A DNA stretch of 56,164 nucleotides from JBFHFS01 sp041583495 (GCA_041583495.1 JBFHFS010000035.1:1-56164), one strand, 5' to 3'. Shown: positions 34,071 through 44,214, numbered from the stretch's first letter. The notes: generated from the letters alone by a model not told the origin. Numbers and translations are program-made.

Positions 34071-35774
34071 ATGATTTACAAAAGGGGAGAGGACCTGTCT
34101 GCTGAATTTCTATGGGAGACCCACGGTATTCATGTGGGCACAGGCCATGACCATGTTAAACATGGCGTGGATGAAATAGAAATCATTACTCAGGAGGCTG
34201 TTAACCGAGGGTATCCGAATATAACCTTTATCATTCATACCCCCAGATTAACGCGGTTTCGGTACGACGCTGAAAAACGTACCGATATTAAGTTTATCCG
34301 TGGCCACAATGCCTATTTGGAGTATCCCAAAAAAATTGCACGGTTAAAGGAGAAGTTTGGTCATCTCATAAACATCAAATATGGGATTGAGCTCGAGTGG
34401 TTGGGCCCGGATTTGGGATTGCTATGGAATCGCTCTAAAATCTTTCAGGCCCAGGAGGCGGATTTTGTGATTGGATCGGTGCATTTCTCCCGCGAAGGGA
34501 TCGCCTATGATGGATCGGTTGAGGAGGCTCAGCGATTGGTGAAAATCAGAGGTGGGGTAGAGCAATACTGGGGTGGATATATTGAGGAGGTGATTGAGAT
34601 GATCGACGCCTCATGGGATATGATTCAGGTGGTTGGACATATCGATTTGCCCAAATTGTATGTTCCTACACCCCGGCCCTTACTCGATTTGGACAACTCT
34701 AACCACTTTCTGGCCAGACGAATGCGTGTGTTGCTGGAGATGGTTAGTGAATATAGCCTGGCCCTGGATGTCAATTTGGCCGGCATACGCAAAGGATGTG
34801 GTATTTATCCCGGGGTTGCCATCCTTTCCCGTGCCCGACAGCTGGATATCCCCATTGCCTTTGGTACCGACACCCACTCATTGAGCGATTTGGGAAAAGA
34901 TTATCAGGCGGGTGTCGATTATGGCATCACAAACGGCTATAACCACTATGTCAGCTTCTCCAATTGTATTCCGGAAAAACGACCCCTTAAGGATGAAATG
35001 GATAAGATAGCCAAGTATAGGGTGTTGAATCTGGGAATTGAGATGTTGAACCGAAGATTTGAGAGTACCAAACAACGTCGATTGCCTAAGTTTTCGTTTG
35101 GCGGTGCCTTCTCCGATTTCATGGGCGACCATCATGATACTACTTCATTGGGCGAATATGAAGCCATTCGTATTCGTAAGGGCACAAAATCCATTACCAT
35201 AAGTCATCGAAAGCCTCAAAAACCGCTGGATAGGGTAAAAGGCCTGTTCTCTCACCATCTGGATAAACCGGGGGTGCTTTCCATCCTATTTAATACCTTA
35301 GCCTCCGAAGAGATCAATGTCGAGACCGCTTATCTTAACTCAAACGACGATGGGACCGCGACTGTTTTTCTAACCCTTTCGGGTGAGGATCGCAAAATAA
35401 AGAACGCGGTGGAGTTTGTCAAGGGGACTGCCGGCGATAACTTTTTGGAGATAAAATTTGGTGACCGACTGATGGTACCCGATCTAAAAGATGGTGAGTT
35501 TTTTCTTCTGGAGGTCGATGGAGTGGATCTGCCCATAGCCATCAGTCCTCAAATGTTGGTGACCATTCACAACAATGTGTCGGGAGTGTTGCTTATTTTG
35601 CTCTCTGCACTGGCCTCCCAAAATATTAATGTTATGGACCTGCAGTTGGGACACCGTGGAAATAAGGGCTATGCGGCCCTGGGAGTGGATGGAAATCCAA
35701 GGGTGATCCGTGAACTTCTTACCCGGCTGGGCGATCAGTTCCATGAAACCACTCATCTTTTGCTTAAAGTTTAA
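34071..35774 (+). CDS. PHP-family phosphatase fused to two ACT domains
   Basis: The 567-residue soluble protein has a PHP/HisJ-like N-terminal region (residues 1-330) with metal-ligand motifs HGIHVGTGHDH, GIELEW, GSVHF, VGHIDL and GTDTHS. After a linker, two ACT-like modules follow. The first (about 385-445) is LDKPGVLSILFNTLASEEINVETAYL, the second (about 495-565) is NNVSGVLLILLSALASQNINVMDLQL. These resemble the serine-sensing ACT domain of phosphoglycerate dehydrogenase. PHP phosphatases act on histidinol phosphate or other phosphate esters; ACT domains bind amino acids. The fusion therefore suggests an amino-acid-regulated phosphatase. It is not in an amino-acid operon here. Identity of the substrate is inference. 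Confidence 0.8.
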   Translation: MIYKRGEDLSAEFLWETHGIHVGTGHDHVKHGVDEIEIITQEAVNRGYPNITFIIHTPRLTRFRYDAEKRTDIKFIRGHNAYLEYPKKIARLKEKFGHLINIKYGIELEWLGPDLGLLWNRSKIFQAQEADFVIGSVHFSREGIAYDGSVEEAQRLVKIRGGVEQYWGGYIEEVIEMIDASWDMIQVVGHIDLPKLYVPTPRPLLDLDNSNHFLARRMRVLLEMVSEYSLALDVNLAGIRKGCGIYPGVAILSRARQLDIPIAFGTDTHSLSDLGKDYQAGVDYGITNGYNHYVSFSNCIPEKRPLKDEMDKIAKYRVLNLGIEMLNRRFESTKQRRLPKFSFGGAFSDFMGDHHDTTSLGEYEAIRIRKGTKSITISHRKPQKPLDRVKGLFSHHLDKPGVLSILFNTLASEEINVETAYLNSNDDGTATVFLTLSGEDRKIKNAVEFVKGTAGDNFLEIKFGDRLMVPDLKDGEFFLLEVDGVDLPIAISPQMLVTIHNNVSGVLLILLSALASQNINVMDLQLGHRGNKGYAALGVDGNPRVIRELLTRLGDQFHETTHLLLKV

Positions 35775-35942
35775 ATGCTTCCTGGAGGTGTTCCATGGGG
35801 TTAATGGGCTTACCCGGGGGCCAACGTGCCAGGAAAATCATCCCTTTAGGATCAAACAAATGGAATATAAAACAGAAATTCGTGTTAGAAATTAAAGGTC
35901 TGGCCTTAACGGCATGAAACTTATCCACAAGAATTGACAATC

Positions 35943-36656
35943 ATGAAAAACAGTAATTCCACTTCAACTCCATTGTCTGTAGTCATGATGGGTGCAACCG
36001 GGGCCGTAGGAAAACAAACGCTGAAGGCCCTTTTAACCATCCCCGCTCTCGAACGTTTAACGACCTTGGGTCGCCGTGGCATAACCGACTTGTCGGATAG
36101 CCGGATTCATCAACACCAAATTGATATATTTAATCCGCACACCTATAAACAGTTTTTACCGGGACACCAGACGGCAATTTGTACCTTAGGGGTGGGAGAA
36201 CCCTCCAAAATAAGCAAAGATGATTTTGTTAAGATTGACAAACTGGCTGTAATTGATTTTGCCCTGGAGTGCAAAAAAGCCGGCATACGTCATTTTGAGC
36301 TTTTGGGATCAGTGGGTTCAAACTCAAAATCATCATTATTTTACCTGCGCACCAAGGGAGAGCTGGTGGACGAATTAAAAGCTCTTCATTTTGAGCGATT
36401 AAGTATATTTCAGCCATCTTTGCTCATTACGCCCACCAATCGGTATGGATTTTCTCAAGGCCTTTTTTTACGCCTTTGGCCGATACTAAAACCGTTACTT
36501 CTGGGCCCCTTGAGAAAATATCGCGGAATTGCTGTTGATCAACTCGGCAGAGCTATGGCCAACAATGTTCTGGTAAGCAAAAAGGAGGTGGAGTGTTTGT
36601 TTTGGGATGATTTTAATATATTAGCAAAAATGGAAGGTAGCCCATTGGAATTGTAA
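35943..36656 (+). CDS. TIP30/HTATIP2-like NAD(P)-binding protein
   Basis: From ATG 35943 the product is 237 residues. The nucleotide-binding turn MMGATGAVGKQTL follows a short polar leader, and YLRTKGELVDEL supplies the Y-x-x-x-K pair. ICTLGVG and the segment FQPSLLITPTNRYG are typical of the oxidoreductase group related to human HTATIP2. Function in bacteria is not established. It sits alone between the PHP-ACT gene and the GH78-type gene. TTG at 35934 is a less likely start. Confidence 0.8.
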   Translation: MKNSNSTSTPLSVVMMGATGAVGKQTLKALLTIPALERLTTLGRRGITDLSDSRIHQHQIDIFNPHTYKQFLPGHQTAICTLGVGEPSKISKDDFVKIDKLAVIDFALECKKAGIRHFELLGSVGSNSKSSLFYLRTKGELVDELKALHFERLSIFQPSLLITPTNRYGFSQGLFLRLWPILKPLLLGPLRKYRGIAVDQLGRAMANNVLVSKKEVECLFWDDFNILAKMEGSPLEL

Positions 36657-36801
36657 AAGCGGAGCAGGGAGGAAAGGGTGATGTAAATTATGAAGCCCGC
36701 TTCAGGAAACTGCCTTGAGGAAAATTACCCGCAATTTGTTTCGCCACCTGCGTTAAACCTTATGAAATAGAATGGGTCTTAAACAAAAAATAATAACCTA
36801 T

Positions 36802-38604
36802 ATGAAACTAAAACTGCTCTTAATTTGCCTTTTGGGAATTAATCTTTCAGTTAATTCTCAAAAACCTGACCTGTTAAAGGCGGAATTTCAAGTCAGCATT
36901 AATAAGCCCGCCCAGGTTACAAAAATAGCTGAAGGCCATTTCCTGATTGACTTTGGGAAGGCTTTTTTTGGAACCGTTACGATACAGTCGCAATCCACCC
37001 AGAAAGAGGCCGTGGTTGTGCACCTGGGCGAAAAACTTTCCGATGGCCATCAACTGGATAGAAATCCTCCGGGCACCGTCCGCTACCAAATGGTTCAAAT
37101 ACCCAAGCTGGAAGCCAATAAGGCGGAGACCGTTCAGCTAAAAGTGGATTCTAGAAATACCAAATCACAAGCCATTCTCTTACCCGATTCGTTTGGGGTG
37201 GTGATCCCATTCAGGTATTGCGAAATTGAAAATCTTAAGGTGCCCATCGGGGAGGTTGAAATATTGCAAAAAGCCTTTCATTACAAATTTTATGACGAAT
37301 CCAGTTCGTTTACCTCCTCCGATACCCTGCTTAATGCCATCTGGGCGTTATGCAAACACACCATTAAAGCCACTAGTTTTGCAGGTTATTATGTTGATGG
37401 GGATAGGGAGCGAATCCCTTATGAGGCAGATGCTTATATTAATCAGCTGGGGCACTACAGCGTTGATACGGTTTATTCTTTGGCCAGGCGAACCAATGAA
37501 TATTTTATAGATCACCCTACCTGGCCCACCGAATGGATTCTTCATACAGCCCTGATGTTTTATACGGATTACCTTTATACTGGGGATATTCAATCCATTA
37601 AGAAATATTATGACCGGCTTAAAGCCAAGGCGTTGATGGAGTTGGCGCGCGAAGATGGGATGATTTCTACCAAATCGCCCAATCTGAATGATGAACTGAT
37701 GGGTAAGCTGGGTTTTCAAAATGCCAAAACCCGAATCAGAGATATTGTGGATTGGCCTGTTTTAGAACGTGACGGTTATGATATGGTTGAGGTTAATACG
37801 GTTGTGAATGCCTTTTACTGTCATAATTTGATGATAATGTCGAAAATTGCCGGAGCACTGGGCGAAAAGGAAGATTCTGTTTTTTATCTGACAAAATCGA
37901 ACCAAGTGAAGAACCAGATAAATGCTAAACTTTTCGATAAAACCAGGGGGCTGTATGTTGATGGAGAGGGTTCTCAACATGCCTCCATCCATGCCAACTT
38001 ATTTCCTTTGGCCTTCGATTTGGTTCCTTCCGAGAATAGGGCTTCGGTGATACAATTTATCCGGTCGAAAGGAATGGCCTGCAGTGTTTACGGGGCCCAG
38101 TTTCTTCTGGAAGGCTTAATGAAAAACGGGCAGTCCGACTATGTTTTGGATTTAATTACGGATACCAAAACCGATAGATCGTGGTGGAATATGATGCAAT
38201 CCGGGGCCACCATGACCATGGAAGCCTGGGATATGAAATATAAACCCAATTCGGACTGGAACCATGCCTGGGGTACGGCCCCGCTTAACATTATTACGCG
38301 ATATATATGGGGTATTCAGCCATCAAATCCGGGATTCTCAACAGCCCAGATTAGTCCTCAGATGGGAAATTTAAGTTCTTCGGAGATAAAGGTTCCGACC
38401 ATTAAGGGAAGTATTTATGCCACCTTTAAGTTGAAGAGAGCCAATTATGGAATTTATGAGATTGATATTCCCGAAAATATGGATGCTCAGTTTGTAATTC
38501 CGGTTGACAATGCCAGGGTCAGCTTGAACAACAAGAGTGTTACAACTCAACAAACCATTTTGCACCTCGAAAGTGGTCACAATATTATTAAGATTAGGAA
38601 CTAA
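36802..38604 (+). CDS. GH78-type alpha-L-rhamnosidase (six-hairpin), secreted
   Basis: From ATG 36802 the product is 600 residues with a signal peptide (MKLKLLLICLLGINLSVNSQ). A beta-sandwich (about residues 20-170) is followed by the (alpha/alpha)6 catalytic barrel, with conserved stretches YYVDGDRERIPYEADAYI (general acid region), PTWPTEWILH and GATMTMEAWDMKYKPN, SDWNHAWGTAP. A short C-terminal sandwich ends the protein. Family members hydrolyse terminal alpha-L-rhamnose. Length is on the short side of GH78, lacking the N-terminal accessory domains. With the GH106 gene 20 kb away it makes two rhamnosidases in the window. Confidence 0.85.
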   Translation: MKLKLLLICLLGINLSVNSQKPDLLKAEFQVSINKPAQVTKIAEGHFLIDFGKAFFGTVTIQSQSTQKEAVVVHLGEKLSDGHQLDRNPPGTVRYQMVQIPKLEANKAETVQLKVDSRNTKSQAILLPDSFGVVIPFRYCEIENLKVPIGEVEILQKAFHYKFYDESSSFTSSDTLLNAIWALCKHTIKATSFAGYYVDGDRERIPYEADAYINQLGHYSVDTVYSLARRTNEYFIDHPTWPTEWILHTALMFYTDYLYTGDIQSIKKYYDRLKAKALMELAREDGMISTKSPNLNDELMGKLGFQNAKTRIRDIVDWPVLERDGYDMVEVNTVVNAFYCHNLMIMSKIAGALGEKEDSVFYLTKSNQVKNQINAKLFDKTRGLYVDGEGSQHASIHANLFPLAFDLVPSENRASVIQFIRSKGMACSVYGAQFLLEGLMKNGQSDYVLDLITDTKTDRSWWNMMQSGATMTMEAWDMKYKPNSDWNHAWGTAPLNIITRYIWGIQPSNPGFSTAQISPQMGNLSSSEIKVPTIKGSIYATFKLKRANYGIYEIDIPENMDAQFVIPVDNARVSLNNKSVTTQQTILHLESGHNIIKIRN

Positions 38605-38670
38605 CAGCCCAATTAAGGCATGGGATCGTCTCCCTCAATGCTGGCGCGGGATGGGTGCGATATCATTATA

Positions 38671-41340
38671 TCAAACCCCCGCTTCAGCCTGCCTCATCCT
38701 GTAACGAACCACTATTTTTACCAGCTCATTAAAAAAGAGAGGAATGAGACCCAGTGCAATCACCAAAATCCAATCGGTGGGGGCGAGGGGCTGTAAGCGG
38801 AATGCCTGTTGCAACGGGGTAACGTTTAGAACCAGCAATTGGAGCCCAATGCCGATCACCAAGGCACCTATCAGATATTTATTGGTGAAGAGGCCCAGCT
38901 TGAATATAGATTTGTAGCTGCTCCGCAAAGCCAGGGAGTAAAACAGCTGACTCATTACCAAAACGATAAACGCCATGGTGCGGGCATATTCCAGGGTCCC
39001 TTCCGGCACGGAGTTGTCGAAGGGGGAATAGCCCTGTTCTGCGTATCCCATCCAAAAGGCAAGAATGGCCAGAGCGCCTATCAACACTCCGCCCAAAGCC
39101 ATTCGCAGTAGGGTTGTTCTTGAAAAGAAACCTGCCTTTGAATCGCGGGGTTTCTCCTGCATCACCTCTGGATTACCCGGATCCATGCCCAACGCAATGG
39201 CGGGAAAGGAATCGGTGATGAGGTTTATCCATAGGATCTGGGTGGCGATAAGGGGGGCGGCCCATCCAATTAGCAAGGTGATAAATATGGCTACCACCTC
39301 GCCCAGATTACAGGTAAGAAGAAATATCACCGATTTTTTGATGTTTTCATAAATGTTACGGCCGTATTCGATGGCCGAAACAATGGTAGAGAAGTTATCG
39401 TCGGTAAGTATCATGTCCGATGCACCCTTGGCCACGTCGGTACCTGTAATGCCCATGGCTACACCTATGTCGGCGGCATTCAGGGAGGGGGCATCGTTAA
39501 CGCCGTCCCCTGTCATAGACACCACATTGCCCCGGGCTCTGAGGCCACGAACAATTTTTACCTTGTGCTGGGGCGATACACGGGCAAATACCCGGTAGTG
39601 GTTTACCCTTTCCGAAAATTCCTGTTCCGAAAATTCGTCAAGCTCCTGTCCGGTGATAGCCTGGTCGATATGGTTGGCTATGCCAAGCTCCTGAGCTATG
39701 GCGAAAGCCGTATTTTTGTGGTCGCCCGTTATCATCACGGTTGTAATACCCGCTGATTTGGCTTTATCTATGCTGGTTTGAACTTCGGTACGCGGCGGAT
39801 CCATTTGCCCCACCAACCCAATCAATATCAAATCGCTTTCCATTTGCGAGGCTTCCACCAACCGGTCAACCGGTTTGTAAGCTACCCCCAGGGTACGAAG
39901 GGCATCATTGGTCATGCTCTCGGTTATCTTTCGGTAAGTATTTCGGTGGGCCTCGGTAAGGGGTACAACGTTTCCTTTTTCAAGAACATGGGTCGATAGG
40001 TTAATCAGGTTGTCGATAGCCCCTTTGGTGTAAACGGTGTATTTCCCCTCCTCATTAATGAGCGTTGACATTAATTTCCGGTCCGAGTCAAAGGCATATT
40101 CATCCACCCGCCTGGCGTTGGACTGCAATTTTTTTCGGTCCATCTGAATCTGGTCGGCAAAAAACAATAAGGCTATTTCGGTGGGATCGCCTGTCTCCTT
40201 CTCATTCTCTTTCGTGGCGTCTGAACTTAGCACAAAAGCTTTGGCCATTAATTTCACATCGTCGGTGATCGGATGGTCTTTCCCGTTTTTGAGGGGCATC
40301 TGACCTTCTAAGTTGGCATATTGCGCCACCGTCATTTTGTTTTGAGTGAGGGTGCCGGTTTTATCGGTGCATATCACGTTTACGGAGCCCAGTGTTTCAA
40401 CCGCGGCCAGCCTTTTGATGATGGCATTCTGTTTCGACATGCCCGTTACGCCCACCGAAAGCACAACGGCAACAATGGCCGCCAATCCCTCAGGGATGGC
40501 GGCTACCGCCATGGATACCGCAATAAGGAACATGTCGGCCATATCCCTGCCTTGAAAAAAGGTGATGACTATGATGAATAGACAAACGCCGATGGCAACC
40601 TTGCCCAGCATCTTACCCAGCTTGTCGAGGCGGATTTCGAGTGGTGTTTTGACTTCCTGGTCCGAATCGATGCTTTTGGCAATCTTACCCACCTGGGTGT
40701 TCATCCCCGTTTCGACCACTATGCCCACACCGCGACCCTTGGTGACCAGGGTGCTCATAAAGGCACAATTGGTGCGGTCGCCCAGAGGTGCTTTGCTATC
40801 GGTGAACTGAGCCGTCGCATCCTTTTGCGAAGGGAGCGACTCGCCCGTGAGTGCCGATTCTTCCACTTGCAGGCCCACCGATTCAATAAGGCGCAGATCG
40901 GCCGCGACCATCCGGCCGGCATCGAGAATGAGCACATCGCCCGGCACAATCTTTTCCGAATCTATTTCGCGGGATTCTCCGTTACGGCGTACGAGCACCT
41001 TGGTAAGTGTCATCTTTTGTAGCGCTTCTATGGCTTTGCCGGCTTTTATCTCCTGAACGACACCGAGGATGGCGTTGGTGAAAATAACCATTAAGATAAT
41101 GATGGCATCTATATACTCCCCCATAAACAGGGTGATGACCACCGCAGCAAAAAGAACGTAGATGAGCCATTGCTTTAGCTGTTCGAAAAAAAGATGCAAA
41201 ACGCTTTTCTTCTTGGTTGCCAGCAACTTGTTTTTCCCATACTTTTCTAATCGTGCCTTTGCTTCTTCTTCCGAAAGACCTTTCGAGGGATCGGTGTTCA
41301 GTTGAGTTATAACTTCTTGTTCCGATTTTAAAAACCACAT
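38671..41340 (-). CDS. Ca2+-type P-type ATPase (P2 family)
   Basis: The 889-residue protein has all P-ATPase landmarks. The actuator motif LTGESLP is near residue 170. Helix M4 reads AVAAIPEGLAAIVAVVLSVG, with PEGL as in SERCA/PMCA. The phosphorylation site DKTGTLTQNK is near residue 325-330, and there are TGDHKNTA and the hinge MTGDGVNDAPSLN. About ten membrane helices are predicted. The motifs favour Ca2+ export, but a related Na+/K+ or Mg2+ role cannot be excluded. It is a single-gene unit. Confidence 0.93.
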   Translation of the reverse strand: MWFLKSEQEVITQLNTDPSKGLSEEEAKARLEKYGKNKLLATKKKSVLHLFFEQLKQWLIYVLFAAVVITLFMGEYIDAIIILMVIFTNAILGVVQEIKAGKAIEALQKMTLTKVLVRRNGESREIDSEKIVPGDVLILDAGRMVAADLRLIESVGLQVEESALTGESLPSQKDATAQFTDSKAPLGDRTNCAFMSTLVTKGRGVGIVVETGMNTQVGKIAKSIDSDQEVKTPLEIRLDKLGKMLGKVAIGVCLFIIVITFFQGRDMADMFLIAVSMAVAAIPEGLAAIVAVVLSVGVTGMSKQNAIIKRLAAVETLGSVNVICTDKTGTLTQNKMTVAQYANLEGQMPLKNGKDHPITDDVKLMAKAFVLSSDATKENEKETGDPTEIALLFFADQIQMDRKKLQSNARRVDEYAFDSDRKLMSTLINEEGKYTVYTKGAIDNLINLSTHVLEKGNVVPLTEAHRNTYRKITESMTNDALRTLGVAYKPVDRLVEASQMESDLILIGLVGQMDPPRTEVQTSIDKAKSAGITTVMITGDHKNTAFAIAQELGIANHIDQAITGQELDEFSEQEFSERVNHYRVFARVSPQHKVKIVRGLRARGNVVSMTGDGVNDAPSLNAADIGVAMGITGTDVAKGASDMILTDDNFSTIVSAIEYGRNIYENIKKSVIFLLTCNLGEVVAIFITLLIGWAAPLIATQILWINLITDSFPAIALGMDPGNPEVMQEKPRDSKAGFFSRTTLLRMALGGVLIGALAILAFWMGYAEQGYSPFDNSVPEGTLEYARTMAFIVLVMSQLFYSLALRSSYKSIFKLGLFTNKYLIGALVIGIGLQLLVLNVTPLQQAFRLQPLAPTDWILVIALGLIPLFFNELVKIVVRYRMRQAEAGV

Positions 41341-41611
41341 ACCTTGTGCTGATTAGATTTAAATTTGGTTACGGCTAAATTCTATGCCCAATATGGCAAT
41401 AAAGATACAAGTTGCTGGCCTTTAATGTGTAATTTTAATCAGGATAGATTAATTTAAGCGTAAAATTTGCATGCATTTTAAACACGAATAGTAGGGCCAT
41501 GCATTAAAAAACGCTGTATTCTTATCCTCGGCCAATATCTAGTTGATGACCTGATCGCGCGCGTTTATAATCACAACCATCTGCCCTTTCAGTTGCATAT
41601 AATCATGCGAT

Positions 41612-42196
41612 TCAAAGGCGTGCAACAAAATACAATAGTTGTTTGAGTAATTCCGTTTTGCTCTCAACATCTTTGGTAATGGCATTCACCGATATTGTGG
41701 CCCCCGAAATGGTATCAATATTTTTATCAACCTGCAGAGGATCAGTTCCATCATGCCCAACAAATTGTTTCAGCCACCCTTTTGAGGTTATCTCCTGTCC
41801 GTGAGTTGCCTGATAGTTGAATACTTTTACCAGTTGAACGGTGGTTTTAGCATCAAAGAGAATAAAATAATCGAAATATTCCGGCCCTCCGTCCATGGGC
41901 TCAGAAGGGGATATGGAACAGCCACCTGCACGGCAGCAGTTCACGCGTCCAACATATAGGTACTTGTATGGCGTTTTGTGTTCGGTTTCGAACTGAAAAT
42001 ACTTACCCATAAAGGATTGGGCCAATGAAGTTGAATCAGTCCAACTTAACTCGTTCATCCCGCTAAGGTCGGCAATGCCTGTCTTTTCCAGGGCTTTGAT
42101 TAAAGTCTTATGGGTATAATCTATTTCTGTTTGAGAAAATGCCGACAGACAACCCGTAACACTTATAATCAGGATTATTAATCTTCTTAGTTTCAT
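41612..42196 (-). CDS. Exported FMN-binding-domain protein, probably frameshifted near its end
   Basis: The 194-residue product has a signal-like start (LIILIISVTGCLSAFSQ). A cysteine cluster NCCRAGGCS lies at residues 86-94. The FMN_bind motif is DTISGATISVNAITKDVE (residues 161-178), where Thr167 is the candidate for covalent flavin attachment as in NqrC/RnfG. The frame ends at 41612, but in a neighbouring frame the DNA continues with HAFESHDYMQLKGQMVVI to a TAG at 41539, directly after LKQLLY. This looks like the original C-terminus, so a one- or two-base indel near 41625 is suspected. A porin gene lies upstream on the same strand, 137 bases away. Confidence 0.7.
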   Translation of the reverse strand: MKLRRLIILIISVTGCLSAFSQTEIDYTHKTLIKALEKTGIADLSGMNELSWTDSTSLAQSFMGKYFQFETEHKTPYKYLYVGRVNCCRAGGCSISPSEPMDGGPEYFDYFILFDAKTTVQLVKVFNYQATHGQEITSKGWLKQFVGHDGTDPLQVDKNIDTISGATISVNAITKDVESKTELLKQLLYFVARL

Positions 42197-42333
42197 TCAA
42201 ATATACTTTGTTTCTCAGAGGCCGGGAACAAAAATCGGAAACACCTAATGTTTGCAATTATCACTCGCCTTTTCTGGAAATTCAGATCAAGGTTCGTTCT
42301 TTTACAATCATATAGATGTTGATCTTCAGTTGA

Positions 42334-43539
42334 TTAAAACATTACGCCAATCCCCATATTTAACGTCTTGGAATATTTGTTGTCATTTCCTGCTTTAATA
42401 AGTTGCATATCTGCTTTTACAACGGTTCCTTTCGTTGGGACGAAAGTTAATCCGGAGGTAATTACCTTTTTTTCGTACCCTGAGTTTTTGGATATCGTAT
42501 TTTCAACGCTGTTATGGGTGTTCAGGAATTCATATCGAACAAAAGGAACGAGTTGTTTTTCGGTTTTCAGGGAGCGCAAAACATTAAATCCTAGTTCAGC
42601 ATAATATCCCATCATAGAGCTGCCAACATCATTAAGCGTTCCATCTGCATCTGCCGTGAATTCATTGTATTGTTCGGTATTGGATAGATTTGAATAATAG
42701 AATTGTCCGCGTACCTGAAGTCCATTTAGGTTATATCGTGTATCCAGACCAATCATCGAGACGCCCACGGCAGATGAATCGGCAGATGCACGGGCAGCCT
42801 CATCATTTTTGTCTAACCCATCGTAGGCAGTGCTTTGTGTTTTTCCCAAATAACCCGAAAGACCGATATTTAAACCACGGATCCCGTAATATTCTACTTT
42901 TCCCGTTAAGTTGGGCGAGCTGATATAGGATTCGGCTCCTTTTTGGCGGCCTTTGCGTAACCCATTTTTTCCACTTAGGTGTGCTGAGCCATCATAACCG
43001 TTGAATCCATTCATGATATAGGCTTGATATTTTAGGGATGCCGGAAGCAAGTTCCCGGTGACTCCCACACCCACTTCCCGCCAGGTAGTTGGGGCAATAT
43101 AGTTGTCAATCAATGGACGCTCCACTCCGTTGAAGGTGGTGGGCTCATGGTACTCGTTAATAAGCCCCATTGGAACAAGCAATAACCCGCCTCTGATATT
43201 TAAAAAACTATTGAGCTTATGTTGCAGGAAGGCCTGTTCTACATAAATTTCAGATACATGTTCAAACTCTAATTCGGTTACAAACTGCGTTCTGTCGTTG
43301 AAATTGTACCCTAATAACATGACCACGCGATGCACATCTAACGTTCCGTTATACCGAACATCTCCATCTAATGGTTGATTATAGTGTATTTCACCGTATC
43401 CACCTATCACCAATTTACTGTCGTTTAGCAACAGGTTGTCAGCCGAATTTGAATAAAAGGATGAAGGGATGTCGGAGCTCTGAGCAAAGGTTATAAAGCT
43501 AACCATTGCCAATACAGAGAAAAGAAGTGTTTTCTTCAT
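42334..43539 (-). CDS. Outer-membrane porin-like beta-barrel protein
   Basis: The 401-residue product has a signal peptide (MKKTLLFSVLAMVSFITFAQ) and repeated amphipathic strands (LVIGGYGEIHYNQPL, FVTELEFEHV, VEYYGIRGLNIGLSGYLG), ending in the C-terminal MGIGVMF. The pattern fits the phosphate-selective porin O/P-like group in Bacteroidota. A TAGCTTTG -7 box precedes it (43577-43584). The FMN-binding gene follows and may be co-transcribed. Substrate unknown. Confidence 0.8.
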   Translation of the reverse strand: MKKTLLFSVLAMVSFITFAQSSDIPSSFYSNSADNLLLNDSKLVIGGYGEIHYNQPLDGDVRYNGTLDVHRVVMLLGYNFNDRTQFVTELEFEHVSEIYVEQAFLQHKLNSFLNIRGGLLLVPMGLINEYHEPTTFNGVERPLIDNYIAPTTWREVGVGVTGNLLPASLKYQAYIMNGFNGYDGSAHLSGKNGLRKGRQKGAESYISSPNLTGKVEYYGIRGLNIGLSGYLGKTQSTAYDGLDKNDEAARASADSSAVGVSMIGLDTRYNLNGLQVRGQFYYSNLSNTEQYNEFTADADGTLNDVGSSMMGYYAELGFNVLRSLKTEKQLVPFVRYEFLNTHNSVENTISKNSGYEKKVITSGLTFVPTKGTVVKADMQLIKAGNDNKYSKTLNMGIGVMF

Positions 43540-43576
43540 TATGTTTTGCTCTAAAGTGAATGATAATTTTCGATGG

Positions 43577-43584
43577 CAAAGCTA
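43577..43584 (-). promoter_or_regulatory. -7 box for the porin gene
   Basis: TAGCTTTG on the minus strand matches TAnnTTTG, 37 bases before the ATG at 43539. A TTTC 19 bases further upstream may be the -33 element. Confidence 0.5.
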
Positions 43585-43626
43585 TAATGAGTTGAAGGTC
43601 TCTGAAATCCCTAATAGTTGGGAATC

Positions 43627-44214
43627 TTAAATGAGGTCTTTAACATTGAGGTTGGTCGTGTCGATAAAGTTATTGATTATAGCATAAACCGTTAAACCTG
43701 AGATGGACTTAATTCCGAGCTTTTCTGTCATGTTTTTCCGGTGCGAGATGACGGTATGCGTACTGATAAATAATTTATCTGCAATTTCTTTGTTCGAAAA
43801 GCCCAGAGCAACCAGTTTTAGGACATCAATTTCCCGATTCGTCAGATCCACATTTTCATCTTCAGAAAGGTCTTGTTGCATAAAGGCCTCTTTTACCCGT
43901 TCATAGATCTCATCTGCGGTATGATGAAGGTATAGGTTAAAACCACTATTTTGAGGCACACTATGGGGGCCGTTTATAAGGCAAAAAGAACTAACCTCAT
44001 TCAACTGTTCGATAAATTGTAGATACTCTTCCCCGTTGGCAATAGCCTCTTCCACAAAAAATATGACCTTTCCCGAGCTGATTTCTTCCGCCTGTTGAAA
44101 TTCGCTTAAGTTATTGAAGCAGAAGATTGAACAGTTGAAATTTTTCCGCAAAATATCGGCTAAACCCTTTTGAACAATGGCATAACTGTGTATGATATAA
44201 ACTTTGCTATCCAT
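43627..44214 (-). CDS. LuxR/NarL-type regulator without recognisable phospho-acceptor
   Basis: The 195-residue protein has a C-terminal LuxR helix-turn-helix (LTNREIDVLKLVALGFSNKEIADKLFISTHTVISHRKNM, residues 123-162). The N-terminal half has receiver-like length, but in place of the usual DD pair and phospho-Asp it reads VYIIHSYAIV and VIFFVEEAI, so phosphorylation is unlikely. Its start overlaps the end of the hemerythrin gene by 8 bases, meaning tight translational coupling. It is likely to respond to the hemerythrin protein or to a redox signal rather than to a kinase. Confidence 0.85.
   Translation of the reverse strand: MDSKVYIIHSYAIVQKGLADILRKNFNCSIFCFNNLSEFQQAEEISSGKVIFFVEEAIANGEEYLQFIEQLNEVSSFCLINGPHSVPQNSGFNLYLHHTADEIYERVKEAFMQQDLSEDENVDLTNREIDVLKLVALGFSNKEIADKLFISTHTVISHRKNMTEKLGIKSISGLTVYAIINNFIDTTNLNVKDLI

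Noticed and set aside
42198..42205. -7 promoter box for the FMN-binding gene
   Set aside because: TATATTTG on the minus strand ends one base before the start codon, leaving no room for a leader.
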